Source of the DNA: Peronospora farinosa
Taxonomy: Eukaryota > Oomycota > Peronosporomycetes > Peronosporales > Peronosporaceae
Direction of reading: 5' to 3'
DNA: 64,000 bases
Assembly: GCA_947646735.1 (NCBI GenBank)
Contig: CANTFK010000085.1
Location: 62,001 to 126,000 of the forward strand
Shown: piece by piece, positions 20,194-29,519 of the stretch
Layout of the letters: every line of letters starts with the position of its first letter
Position numbering within the stretch: position 1 is the stretch's first letter
The notes under the pieces: model-generated
Seen by the model: the letters and a program-made list of their open reading frames with translations, nothing else
What the model was told of the DNA's origin: nothing
Database searches by the model: none
Program-made: the position numbers and the translations under genes

Positions 20194-21447
20194 TGTGGCG
20201 AAGTGAAAGAGTGAATTTCGCCAAGTGTGATCGCATATTTTCGGTTAAGTCCGAAATGGCCAATATTAATGAGTCGCGATCTCGTGGCCAATATTGATGA
20301 GTCGCGATCTCGCAGAAAGGTTTCAAGACGATGTCAAATAGGATGGAAAACAGTGAATGGAGTAGTTTGCACTTCTATGTGGGGTCAAATATGGCCTAGA
20401 AACTACGCTATTGCGATCTCCAGTATTTCCGATGGCGATCCGCGTGAACGCGGTCGCTAAGGAGGAAGATGGGTACATCCAAGCATGTGGAGGACGGTCT
20501 GGTGTGGATCACGTCGCTATGGAGGACTGGAATGGTGGATATGAAATGTCACATTGATGAACTATCTCACATGACCTGAGAAACGGTGAAGAAGACAAGT
20601 CGGGATCCGGCGGATCGCGATCCGATATTAATTATTTAGTACCGCGATCTGGTATTAATTATTTAGTACCGCGATCTGGTACTAATTATTTAGTACCGCG
20701 ATCTGGTACTAATTATTTAGTACCGCGATCTGGTACTAAAATGGTATTATATCCGAGTGAGGTAGCGATCCAGATCGCGGCTATATTGGAGTGGACCACA
20801 TTCCGAGATCTGATTTTTTCCGAAAGGGCGATACGTGGCAACAGATCCTGAGCTACAGATAGTCAAGATCATAGGTTTTGGTATTTGATTGGTTAACATT
20901 AACAGAGTTCAATTTGCTTCTAAGTACACGTGTCGACTTCTCTTCCGGGCTGGATTCTTTGGCCTCCCGACGTCTCAAGGAAGTCTACCTACTACGCAAG
21001 TCATATCCCTGGATTGTTTGGCCAGGGATTGCAAGAATTCTCAACAAAACAAATCAAGCTGCGATTGGACGCAGAGGACTAAGAAGTCCAGATACAAGAT
21101 CGCGAGACGGCTCAAGTGGTCAGAAGGCAAGCGGATCAAGTATCTACATTTTTGGACAAGGCGATCTCAAGGGAGATCAGGGCGACTCAAACAGAGCACC
21201 CCAAGAACAACTGCGATCGTGTGAGGAATTCCACGCGATCGCCCCCCCCCCACCTATCCCTAACACAATCAAGTTCAACATCGACTCAAGTCTACCGAGA
21301 AGAGAGCAACCCGCCCTACCGACGGGTACACAAGGTGAGGAAGGCTATACACACGGAATCGGGGTACCCCCTCCGTTAGTCGGTCGTCCGGGCGCCAGTG
21401 GAGAGTTGGGATCGCATCAGCAATTTTGCGAATCCCACTCCACCACA
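20194..21447 (+). repeat. RE-B 5' LTR (1,254 bp)
   Basis: It starts TGTGGCGAAGTG and ends CCACCACA. Four 27-bp units (taattatttagtaccgcgat plus ctggtac, 20,629-20,736) lie in the first half. The U5 end holds ACAAGGTGAG (GT at 21,335-21,336) and the hairpin-borne palindrome GGGGTACCCC at 21,361-21,370. A long open frame crosses from about 20,878 into gag, but the element's ATG is at 21,448. Confidence 0.95.
20629..20736. repeat. Four 27-bp tandem units in RE-B LTR
   Basis: Units start at 20,629, 20,656, 20,683 and 20,710. Each joins an AT-rich half (taattatttag) to a half with CGCGATC. The copy in the 3' LTR is at 32,554-32,661. It is a plausible enhancer-like array in U3, which is inference from position. 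Confidence 0.85.
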
Positions 21448-23739
21448 ATGGTGCGCGTGCCCGGATCTTCTGGTGACTCGGGATTTCACCGTGAGTCCCT
21501 GAGAGAAGATGTCAAGATCAAGACTGAACCTGGGATTGAAGCGTCAGCGGCAAAGGGATCACCGCAGACGTGTGAAGAAAAAAGATCCCCGGATCATCAG
21601 CGTTTTGGGAGGGGCGCAGATGAAAAGAAAACCAAGGAGGAAGATCAAGAGATTGATCTGGAAGAAAAACCTCTACCCCCTCCCCAGGTCCTTTCGAGGA
21701 CCCCTGCGGATCGCGTTGCAAAACGCGATCCGCTGGATAAAAATCCTACGGTTAAAACCGAAGGAAATTTATCCAAAACCACTCCGAATTCGAAGAAGAA
21801 GAAGAATTCGAAGCCATCTCGAGTGAAGATGAAGGCGCCTGAGTCGGATCATGATGATATCGACGTGAAGCCAGCGCATGAGGAAGACAAGGCGAAAGGA
21901 TGGCAACTGGATCAGCTGGAATGGTGTTTTCATTGGAAGGCGCTTAAAGATCTGTTGTCAAGCGATCCCGTTCTAAAGATTTTGAAACCGAAGTTGATTG
22001 GATCGCTACGAGGACCAATTTCAGCTCCCATTCCGACACCGAACCAGTTGGAAGCGATCCGTCGGCTTATGGAGTTGCTCCAGAACGCTGGATTCACCGC
22101 TGGAGCTTTTGACGCGCAGGTGCTGTTGGAATGCGATCATGATCGGGTGATCCAAGCAGGGCGATCTCTGTTTTCGAAGCTAGTTCCTCTAATTGGAGAG
22201 CGCGATCCGGTGGATCAGACGATCCAGCCGATTGCAGATATACCAAAAGGATATCATACGGGATCTTCGCAATATATGTCAGCGGAATCCGAAGGGGAGT
22301 CGGACGACTCGATTAATATGCAGCGAATGTCACTTGGACCGGCTGGTGCAGCGCATATTCGCGAGCGACTGGCACCGATTAAGGCCAGAGAACAATCGAC
22401 GACGGCACTCACAGCTGAAGACATGAACGTGAATGGATCAGGTCAATTGCAATCTTATTTTGAAGCTGCCATGAGAAAGTACGAGCAGGATCAAGCTCGC
22501 ATGATCGCCAGTCGATCCGCGATCCCTACAAACACCCCAAAAGTTTGCATTTCGGATGTGGATATGGAATCGGCCGGATCGCGTCAATCGCGATCCAATA
22601 ATTACGATCCAGACGATTTGGGTCTGGAGGATCTAAGACGGCCACAAGTCGCAAGTGCAGGCGCTGTACCTAATGGTGGACTTGTCACGCAGCGGATTCG
22701 AATGTCTGCGATCGCAGATCTGAAAGAATTTACAGGACGGGACAAGGATGAAGATCGAGCGAGAAGTTGGGTCAACAAGGCCAAGTCGGCGTTCTTACGC
22801 GACCAAGCCCCGGATGATGAAAAATGTCTAGTATTTGGTGATTTACTTACGGGGCCGGCACGAAATTGGTATAGCCAGTTAAGTCGATCCACCCGGAATT
22901 CATGGAAGTCGTTGCTGGAAACCTTCATGATCCAGTATTGTGGATATGGTATGTCGGTCGGGAGACAATACTACCATGCGAAGAAGCGATCTGATGAAAC
23001 TCCATTGGAATATTTGTATCGACTGAATGTGGCCGCGATCCGAGCAAAAATCCCCATTCGGGAAGGATCGCCCTCAATTCGCCGAGAACATGTGGAACAT
23101 TTCATTGGTACACTTGATGATCGCGATCTGGCTAAGCAGTTGACGTTGTTACGCCTTGGAGACGCCGATGATATGGAAGAAACTCTGCGAACATATCAAC
23201 GCATGGAGGGAAGACAGTATCCGAGTGCAATGGGATCGAGCAAATTTCGTCAGCGATCTGCGTCGGCATCCACTCCGGCACCCTCGAAACCAACTCGTGC
23301 TGTGAGAGCGATTCGTCTGGAAGGCAGTAGCAGTGAGTCAGACTCGGATATTAGTGGATCAGACGCCGAAATAGATCGACGCAACTTATGTGTGGCCACA
23401 GTACCAGATCGCGTGAAGAAATATAGTGATCAACGCGCGGGATCAGACTATTTGGATCAAGATCGCGGTCCAGATCGCGTGGTGAATCAGAAGGCTTGTA
23501 CCCATTGTGGGTCGAAGAAACACGATGATCGTGGATGCTGGAAGAGACTAACGTGTCAGAAGTGTGGTCGTAAGGGACATCCGTCGGACAAGTGTTTTTA
23601 CACCTGTGCTGCCTGCGGAGATATCCATGAGCATGGAAAATGTCGAATGGAAGAATTCTACAACATGATACGCAAGTGGTATGTCCCAACCAAGCATGCT
23701 GGAATGCTTCCGCCGAAGGCTGAAGAAATGTTAAACTAG
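21448..23739 (+). CDS. gag: RE-B gag polyprotein (763 aa)
   Basis: The ATG at 21,448 is immediately after the LTR and overlaps the primer-binding site. The context ccacaATGG is favourable. The N-terminal 300 residues are charged and low-complexity. A capsid-like domain (about residues 415-590) has KEFTGRDKDEDRARSW, LLTGPARNWY and PLEYLYRLN. The C-terminus has two canonical CCHC knuckles (CTHCGSKKHDDRGC and CQKCGRKGHPSDKC) and a third irregular one (CAACGDIHEHGKC), about residues 684-731. It ends EEMLN then TAG. It would form the particle and package RNA. It is intact, unlike the RE-C and RE-D homologues, which share the same start and end. Confidence 0.93.
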   Translation: MVRVPGSSGDSGFHRESLREDVKIKTEPGIEASAAKGSPQTCEEKRSPDHQRFGRGADEKKTKEEDQEIDLEEKPLPPPQVLSRTPADRVAKRDPLDKNPTVKTEGNLSKTTPNSKKKKNSKPSRVKMKAPESDHDDIDVKPAHEEDKAKGWQLDQLEWCFHWKALKDLLSSDPVLKILKPKLIGSLRGPISAPIPTPNQLEAIRRLMELLQNAGFTAGAFDAQVLLECDHDRVIQAGRSLFSKLVPLIGERDPVDQTIQPIADIPKGYHTGSSQYMSAESEGESDDSINMQRMSLGPAGAAHIRERLAPIKAREQSTTALTAEDMNVNGSGQLQSYFEAAMRKYEQDQARMIASRSAIPTNTPKVCISDVDMESAGSRQSRSNNYDPDDLGLEDLRRPQVASAGAVPNGGLVTQRIRMSAIADLKEFTGRDKDEDRARSWVNKAKSAFLRDQAPDDEKCLVFGDLLTGPARNWYSQLSRSTRNSWKSLLETFMIQYCGYGMSVGRQYYHAKKRSDETPLEYLYRLNVAAIRAKIPIREGSPSIRREHVEHFIGTLDDRDLAKQLTLLRLGDADDMEETLRTYQRMEGRQYPSAMGSSKFRQRSASASTPAPSKPTRAVRAIRLEGSSSESDSDISGSDAEIDRRNLCVATVPDRVKKYSDQRAGSDYLDQDRGPDRVVNQKACTHCGSKKHDDRGCWKRLTCQKCGRKGHPSDKCFYTCAACGDIHEHGKCRMEEFYNMIRKWYVPTKHAGMLPPKAEEMLN

Positions 23740-23781
23740 GACGCTCGCCAGGTTGGAATCTGGTACGAGCCGAGCGTTCTA
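23730..23781 (+). promoter_or_regulatory. RE-B -1 frameshift signal
   Basis: GTTAAAC (23,730-23,736) precedes the gag stop TAG (23,737-23,739). TAGGACGCTCG (23,737-23,747) pairs with CGAGCGTTCTA (23,771-23,781), 11 bp with one G-U pair. The interior has CCAG...CTGG. GUUAAAC is a known -1 slippery heptamer in an arterivirus. Pol is in the -1 frame and open from 23,724. The equivalent pair in RE-D is A-U at the G-U position, which keeps pairing. Confidence 0.75.
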
Positions 23782-26700
23782 GGCTCTGCATTTATGCATT
23801 TGTGGAAAGAAGATCGACAGATCAGGGCGTTAACACTCAGATCGACCCGAATAATACATGTGAAGATTCAAAATTTCTGCGTTCAATATCAAGCGTCGTA
23901 AGAGTTGATGAATATGCCCGATCGCCTGCGAAAATGGAGCTCGACTTAGCACCAGGTGAATCACGGGGATATTGGAAATATCATACCCCAGGAAAATGGT
24001 TCAAGCAAGCCAAGGCAACGGGCAAGATCAACAATGAAAAGGCGATTATGTTGTTTGATTCTGGAGCCGAAGTCTCAATCGTCGACACCACCTTTGCTCG
24101 TAAGGTAGGATGTGTCATTGACGAGAGTCAGAGGCAAGAATGTGTTGGGATTGGTGAGAACATATACATGACGGACGGTCGTACAAGAATCAAGATCACG
24201 CTGAATGGATCGCTAGTCTATTATTTTGATGCTTGGGTAGGAGATCAAGTAGGTCAAGACGCGATCCTAGGAATGGATTTTATGGTCCCAGCTGGAATAC
24301 GCCTGGATTTAGCAGATGGAACACTTTGTTTGCCTGATGAGGTCAGGATACTTCTGAATGGACGAAGACCCCCTTACCGGGCGACCATACAAGCGATCAC
24401 AATTCCAGATCAATATGTGGTGATTCCCGTGGGCAAATCGACCGAAGTGAAGATCGGAGTTAGTCCTCCTAAAGCCAAGATCTGGGTGAGGCGCGATCCG
24501 AAGTGGGTACCTACAGTAACTACGGGACCAGGTCAGATCAAGTATCTACAGCTGACTAATATCGGCGATCAAGAAGTGACTTTAAGTCATGGATCGCCAT
24601 TAGGTTGGTGGATGGTTGCTGATATGATACCTCGGTCCCCAGGATATGTCTCGGTGGGATCGCGTCGGTATAACGAATGGCAGACATTAGCGTTCGAAGC
24701 GACAACGGATCGAGAAGAAGAACTACTGGAGGAATATACCGGACCGCTAGTGGACCATCCTTCGTACCCTACGCCGAAGAGGATCTTAACACGCTCAAAA
24801 AAGGAAGCAGAAGAAAGGACTACGGAAACAGTGAAACCCACGACACGATCCAATGATGAATGCGATGCGATAAGAGGAATCGGTGGCAACAATGTAGAAG
24901 ATCGGGTGATCGAAGATGAAAGCGAGCAAGTAGCGCAATCTCCATGGGTAATCAATGCGATCAGAGGGATGTCAAATGTCGATCACGTGAAAGGGCCGTG
25001 GGGTGAAGATAATTACACTCACAATAACTATACACCGAAATGTATGGAGCGCGATCCGACAATTGAGGACTGCGATCTGGCTGATCTGGCAATCAATGAC
25101 CGCGATCTGGCCGATCTGGTAATCAATGACCGCGATCTGGCCGATCTGGTAATTAATAACCGCGATCTGGCCGATCTGGATCGCGATCTGCGAGAACAAG
25201 AGCAAGCTAGTGATACGACGATTATCAACGACGAATTTATTCTAGCCGGAGGAAGTGTAAAGATGAAGCCTGAAGACTCGATGTATTGTCATGAGAGTGG
25301 TGAATTGTATGCCGAAGATGTGGATCAGCATATGGCTGTCTTGCCTGAGATTGTGTCATCCACCGAAGAAGTTACGATTGATGATATCCAAGTGGGCGAT
25401 CCGGGAGTTCCTTTAACCAAGGACCAAGAAAGTCTACGGCAATTAATTTGGGCGAACCGACACTTACTCATTGGCAAAGGAAACGCGCTTCCTCCTGCAG
25501 CTCGAGGAGCAGTATGTGATATCGATGTTGGTGGAGCACACCCGATCGCACAACGAGTACGACCGGTCGCTCCCAAATTTCGCGAGAAGTTAGCTGACCT
25601 AATCAAAGGATTACTATCAGCCAGGATTATCCAGCCGTCGACATCACCATGGGCTTCGCCGATTGTGGTAATCATAAAAAAGAATGGTGTCGACATCCGG
25701 TTATGTATTGACTATCGGCGGGTGAATCAACTCACGAGATTGATGGTGTATCCTATGCCTCTGATTAGCGAATTATTGCAAGATATGGATAAAGCTATGT
25801 GGTATTGTTCGTTGGATATGGCCAGTGGATTTTGGGTCGTGGAAATGACCGAGCGAGCAAGGATGATTTCTGCTTTTATCACGCCGTCAGGCCTGTTCGA
25901 GTGGTTACGAATGCCGTTTGGGCTAAAAAACGCTCCGCAGATTTACCAACGTCTAATTGATAATGCACTGTATGGATACCTCAAGATCGGTACGGATCCA
26001 AACGCAATTGCCACAGGATCACTCGACTCCGCTGATACGGTAACGGGATCGCCAAAGCTGGTTGATGTATTCACAGAAGGCGAACCGGATACTAGCCAGA
26101 AGCCATCTGTGCTTGGCCGAAGGTCATATATTGATGACATACTAATTCCAGCAACATCGTGGGCCTCCTTATATGATAAGGTAAAGCGATTGTTAGAAGT
26201 ATGCAACGAATGGAATTTGTCGATCAGTCTCGCTAAAAGTTTTTGGGGACGACGTAAGGTGGACTACCTGGGTCATCAAGTCTCACTGGCAGGAATCGAA
26301 GCTAATCCAAAGGATTTGGGATCGCTGGTGAATATTCCGTTCCCAAAAACGTTGCGATCGATGCAATCGTTTCTGGGAAGCTTGAATTACTATAGTCGAT
26401 TTGTCGAAGACTTTGCGATTTATGCGTCAGTGCTATATGAATTAAGGGAAGCAGATTTCCATGAAATCCGCTGTTCTGACAAGATGAATGCATTGGATTC
26501 GACTGTCGCAACCAGGAATGATTCAGATCAAAAGTTCGATATTGGGGACGATCCAGATCCAGAAGGACGGACTCGATGGGAAAAAGCGATGATCGCATTT
26601 ACCATGTTGAAAGCCAAGATCGCTAATACCCCGATCCTCAGACACTTCGATCCAGATCGGCCTCCGGTAATTGTCGTATATGCGAGTAAATGGGCCGTTT

Positions 26701-29336
26701 CAGCAGCTTTATTGCAGGAGTATGATGGTATATATTGGCCAGTTACTTTTACAAGCCGAACGCTGAAGCCTAATGAAATCAATTACGGAATGGTCGAGAA
26801 GGAGATACTAGCATTACTTCGGATTTTGGATATATGTTATTGCATGCTAGTCTCGCGAGAGATTAAAGTTCTTACGCGTTTCTCGACGATGGCCTGGTTG
26901 GTGCAATCCTTCGGTCTCAATGGCAGGCTAGGTAGGTGGGCCGCATTATTATCGACTTGGACTTTGGAGATCAAGAAATGTGAAAAGGGCGAAGATGAAA
27001 TGCTTGGTGCCCTGGCTGCAAGTGTGACTCCCCGTGAAGAAGTCGACGAAGTGTTGATTGCGATCGCTCCCCGGAAACAGCCAAGGCAAACTCTAAGTAT
27101 GCCACCGCCTACGGTGGAAGAAGATGAAAGTCTCTTGGTCGTCAGTTTCGATGGATCGGCACGAACCAAGCGAAAGGGTGGATCATACAGTGCGATAATA
27201 TGGAAACTTCCTGAGTGGACTATTGTGGCTGCTGCATCGGAATATGCAACGGACTTAACAGTGAACGAAGCCGAATATCGGGGTTTACTATTAGGCTTTG
27301 ATCTGTTGGAGAATCAAACTAGGGGACGCGTTATTATTTGTGGCGACTCCAACCTAGTGATTCGACAGATGCGGGGTGAAATCGATTGCAAGGCTCCTGG
27401 ACTGCAGTTGTTGCGACAGAAAGCAATGGAGAAGCTTCGATCATGGCCGATCCATGAGTTCTTACACATGAAACGCGACTGGAACCAAAGTGCAGATCGA
27501 CTGGCGAGTACTGCTTTACAGAAGGAACAAGGTGTGGTCATCACTTCGGAAGGAGATCGCCAAGATCTCATTACTCTTAATAGACTGGATGAGTTGTTGA
27601 AGTCGAAGCAGACCGAATCGGTGGTTAAAGTGGCTGCGATTACCAGAGCAACCCGGAGAAGACGTCAACCACCCGAGATCTTGCAAGAAGAATTTGTGCA
27701 GCAAATGCGAAGTGAACGTATACGACAAGCTCAAGATGAGGAATGTTGGATCGCTAACCTAAAGATTTTTCTGATTGGTGATATAACGAATCTCAGTATG
27801 GAAGAAGCGAAGTCATGCGCCAAGATTGCAAGTGATTATGAGGTGGATGAAAGCGATATTCTATATTTTTGCCCGGGAGCTGTGAAAAATTCGGACGATC
27901 TCGATGGAATTGCTCGTTTGGTGGTGCCAGAAACTCTTCAGCAAGATTTTCTACACCACTACCATGCCAGTTTGGAAGGAGGGCACCAGGGAATCGGTAG
28001 GACGTATCAACGGATCCGATCTCGTTTTCATTGGAGAGGCCTGTATCGCAGTGTACAACGATATGTGAGCGAATGCACTGACTGCGAGACTGGAAAAGGA
28101 CGTCCGGTTATTAATGGAGAGTCTCCGGGAAATTTACAAGCTACTTATCCGTTCCAGATTATTGCCATGGATCATATTCCGTCGCTGCCTAGATCTTTCA
28201 AAGGCAACACTGAATTATTGATCTGGGTCGATCTCTTTTCGGGCTATGTGGTTGCCAAGGCGAGCAAATCTAGAACAGCTCAGACGATCGCCGAGAATTA
28301 CGAGGAGTGTATCTTTCGACGATTCGGTGCGAGTGAAGCGATACGGCACGATCGAGAGCCCGGGTTTATGTCGGATTTTTTTCGTGCGTTCAATCGACTT
28401 ATTGGGCAAAAGCAAAGGGCAACGATGGCATATCGCCCTCAAGCGAATGGAACTGCGGAACGTATGGTGCAAACTCTGACTCGTGCATTAAAGATGTATG
28501 TCTCTGACGTTAATCAACAAGACTGGGATGAGTATGCCGAACGTCTAACTTTCGCAATCAATACCGCTCAAGATCGGGTGCGCGGCGAAACGCCATTTTT
28601 CTTGATTCATGGTTGGGACCCGAGATCTACGTTGGAAGCTACGTTACCATTAGGAAGTACTAGGCGTCGAGATCGCGATCCACGTAGGTGGCGATATCAT
28701 ATGCAGCGGCATTATCAGCGGGCGAGAGAAGCAGTAAATGAGAGACTCAGGACTGCGATCCAAACACGTGCTGATCGCCACAATGAAGATCTCAAGCCTC
28801 ACGAAATTGAGCCGGGGGCGCAAGTCTGGTTATATTTGGATCGTGTGAAAGAAGGGTACGCTCGAAAGCTAGCACATATGTGGCATGGACCTTTTCGAGT
28901 AAAAGAAATGTGTGGAGATCACGCTGTCCGACTGGAGATTGCTGGTACGCCATATCGATTATTTCCCGTCGTACATATATCCAAGTTGAAGAAAGTGAAG
29001 ACGTTCCCTGATCGTCCAAAAAATTTGCTGACGATCGAAGAAGAATATCGATTCGATTTTGATGAAGCGCTTTTGCCAGAAGACAGTTTTGAAGGTAATC
29101 TGGGAGACGATGAATTCGAAGTGGAAAAGATTGTGGATGTACGATCTGATAGAAAGACACGTTTTGGACGAGTACATAGACAGTTTAAAGTCTACTGGAA
29201 AGGTCATGCTAAACCATCCTGGGTGGATGAAGCCGACTTAAATTGTGGTGCCTTATTGCGAGATTTTGAACGTGGCAAGATTAGCCGGAATCGTTTTGAA
29301 GTGATGCAATCACATGAAGAGGGATCTGGTGGCTAA
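23736..29336 (+). CDS. pol: RE-B pol polyprotein: protease, RT, two RNase H domains, integrase, chromodomain
   Basis: The frame starts by -1 shift at 23,736; a GTG at 23,802 is only an internal codon. Residue positions below count from 23,802. Protease LFDSGAE is near 84. The linker holds four 30-bp repeats (25,071-25,190, RDLADLVIND units). RT (about 560-900) has CSLDMASGFW and catalytic YIDD near 775. The first RNase H/tether (about 955-1,080) lacks the usual Asp of DAS (VYAS) and of TDH. The second RNase H (about 1,110-1,230) keeps FDGSA, NEAEY, GDSN and SADR. Integrase has HYH/HQ and CxxC ligands (from about 1,383), then AMDH and RHDREP to ERM. The chromodomain is about 1,770-1,830. About 1,866 residues, no stops, presumed active. 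Confidence 0.93.
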   Translation, partial: LGRSPGWNLVRAERSRLCIYAFVERRSTDQGVNTQIDPNNTCEDSKFLRSISSVVRVDEYARSPAKMELDLAPGESRGYWKYHTPGKWFKQAKATGKINNEKAIMLFDSGAEVSIVDTTFARKVGCVIDESQRQECVGIGENIYMTDGRTRIKITLNGSLVYYFDAWVGDQVGQDAILGMDFMVPAGIRLDLADGTLCLPDEVRILLNGRRPPYRATIQAITIPDQYVVIPVGKSTEVKIGVSPPKAKIWVRRDPKWVPTVTTGPGQIKYLQLTNIGDQEVTLSHGSPLGWWMVADMIPRSPGYVSVGSRRYNEWQTLAFEATTDREEELLEEYTGPLVDHPSYPTPKRILTRSKKEAEERTTETVKPTTRSNDECDAIRGIGGNNVEDRVIEDESEQVAQSPWVINAIRGMSNVDHVKGPWGEDNYTHNNYTPKCMERDPTIEDCDLADLAINDRDLADLVINDRDLADLVINNRDLADLDRDLREQEQASDTTIINDEFILAGGSVKMKPEDSMYCHESGELYAEDVDQHMAVLPEIVSSTEEVTIDDIQVGDPGVPLTKDQESLRQLIWANRHLLIGKGNALPPAARGAVCDIDVGGAHPIAQRVRPVAPKFREKLADLIKGLLSARIIQPSTSPWASPIVVIIKKNGVDIRLCIDYRRVNQLTRLMVYPMPLISELLQDMDKAMWYCSLDMASGFWVVEMTERARMISAFITPSGLFEWLRMPFGLKNAPQIYQRLIDNALYGYLKIGTDPNAIATGSLDSADTVTGSPKLVDVFTEGEPDTSQKPSVLGRRSYIDDILIPATSWASLYDKVKRLLEVCNEWNLSISLAKSFWGRRKVDYLGHQVSLAGIEANPKDLGSLVNIPFPKTLRSMQSFLGSLNYYSRFVEDFAIYASVLYELREADFHEIRCSDKMNALDSTVATRNDSDQKFDIGDDPDPEGRTRWEKAMIAFTMLKAKIANTPILRHFDPDRPPVIVVYASKWAVSAALLQEYDGIYWPVTFTSRTLKPNEINYGMVEKEILALLRILDICYCMLVSREIKVLTRFSTMAWLVQSFGLNGRLGRWAALLSTWTLEIKKCEKGEDEMLGALAASVTPREEVDEVLIAIAPRKQPRQTLSMPPPTVEEDESLLVVSFDGSARTKRKGGSYSAIIWKLPEWTIVAAASEYATDLTVNEAEYRGLLLGFDLLENQTRGRVIICGDSNLVIRQMRGEIDCKAPGLQLLRQKAMEKLRSWPIHEFLHMKRDWNQSADRLASTALQKEQGVVITSEGDRQDLITLNRLDELLKSKQTESVVKVAAITRATRRRRQPPEILQEEFVQQMRSERIRQAQDEECWIANLKIFLIGDITNLSMEEAKSCAKIASDYEVDESDILYFCPGAVKNSDDLDGIARLVVPETLQQDFLHHYHASLEGGHQGIGRTYQRIRSRFHWRGLYRSVQRYVSECTDCETGKGRPVINGESPGNLQATYPFQIIAMDHIPSLPRSFKGNTELLIWVDLFSGYVVAKASKSRTAQTIAENYEECIFRRFGASEAIRHDREPGFMSDFFRAFNRLIGQKQRATMAYRPQANGTAERMVQTLTRALKMYVSDVNQQDWDEYAERLTFAINTAQDRVRGETPFFLIHGWDPRSTLEATLPLGSTRRRDRDPRRWRYHMQRHYQRAREAVNERLRTAIQTRADRHNEDLKPHEIEPGAQVWLYLDRVKEGYARKLAHMWHGPFRVKEMCGDHAVRLEIAGTPYRLFPVVHISKLKKVKTFPDRPKNLLTIEEEYRFDFDEALLPEDSFEGNLGDDEFEVEKIVDVRSDRKTRFGRVHRQFKVYWKGHAKPSWVDEADLNCGALLRDFERGKISRNRFEVMQSHEEGSGG

Positions 29337-29519
29337 CGAAGATCGAGTGTTGGGGATGGTATAATATGCAAGAAGGTTGCATAGGATGGTGGAAAGGAAA
29401 TTTGTGTGTAATGAGTATGGCGATCGAAGGTCTGGAAGACGAGATCGCGGCTAAAGAAGCCCAACAAAAGAAGACAATTTTAACGAAAAGGAGGAACAAA
29501 ATGGAATTGTATTGAACGA
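29337..29519. other. Convergent spacer of RE-B
   Basis: This 183-bp spacer lies between the pol stop and the antisense ORF stop. No conserved gene is visible. Overlapping 3' ends of sense and antisense transcripts are likely here. Confidence 0.4.

Noticed and set aside
20629..20736. CRISPR-like regular repeats in the RE-B LTR
   Set aside because: Units are directly adjacent without spacers and lie in an LTR of a eukaryotic element.
20878..21447. 190-codon extension of RE-B gag into the 5' LTR
   Set aside because: Starts at a TTG, lies wholly in the LTR and is repeated in the 3' LTR; the conserved MVRVPGSS start right after the LTR is better.
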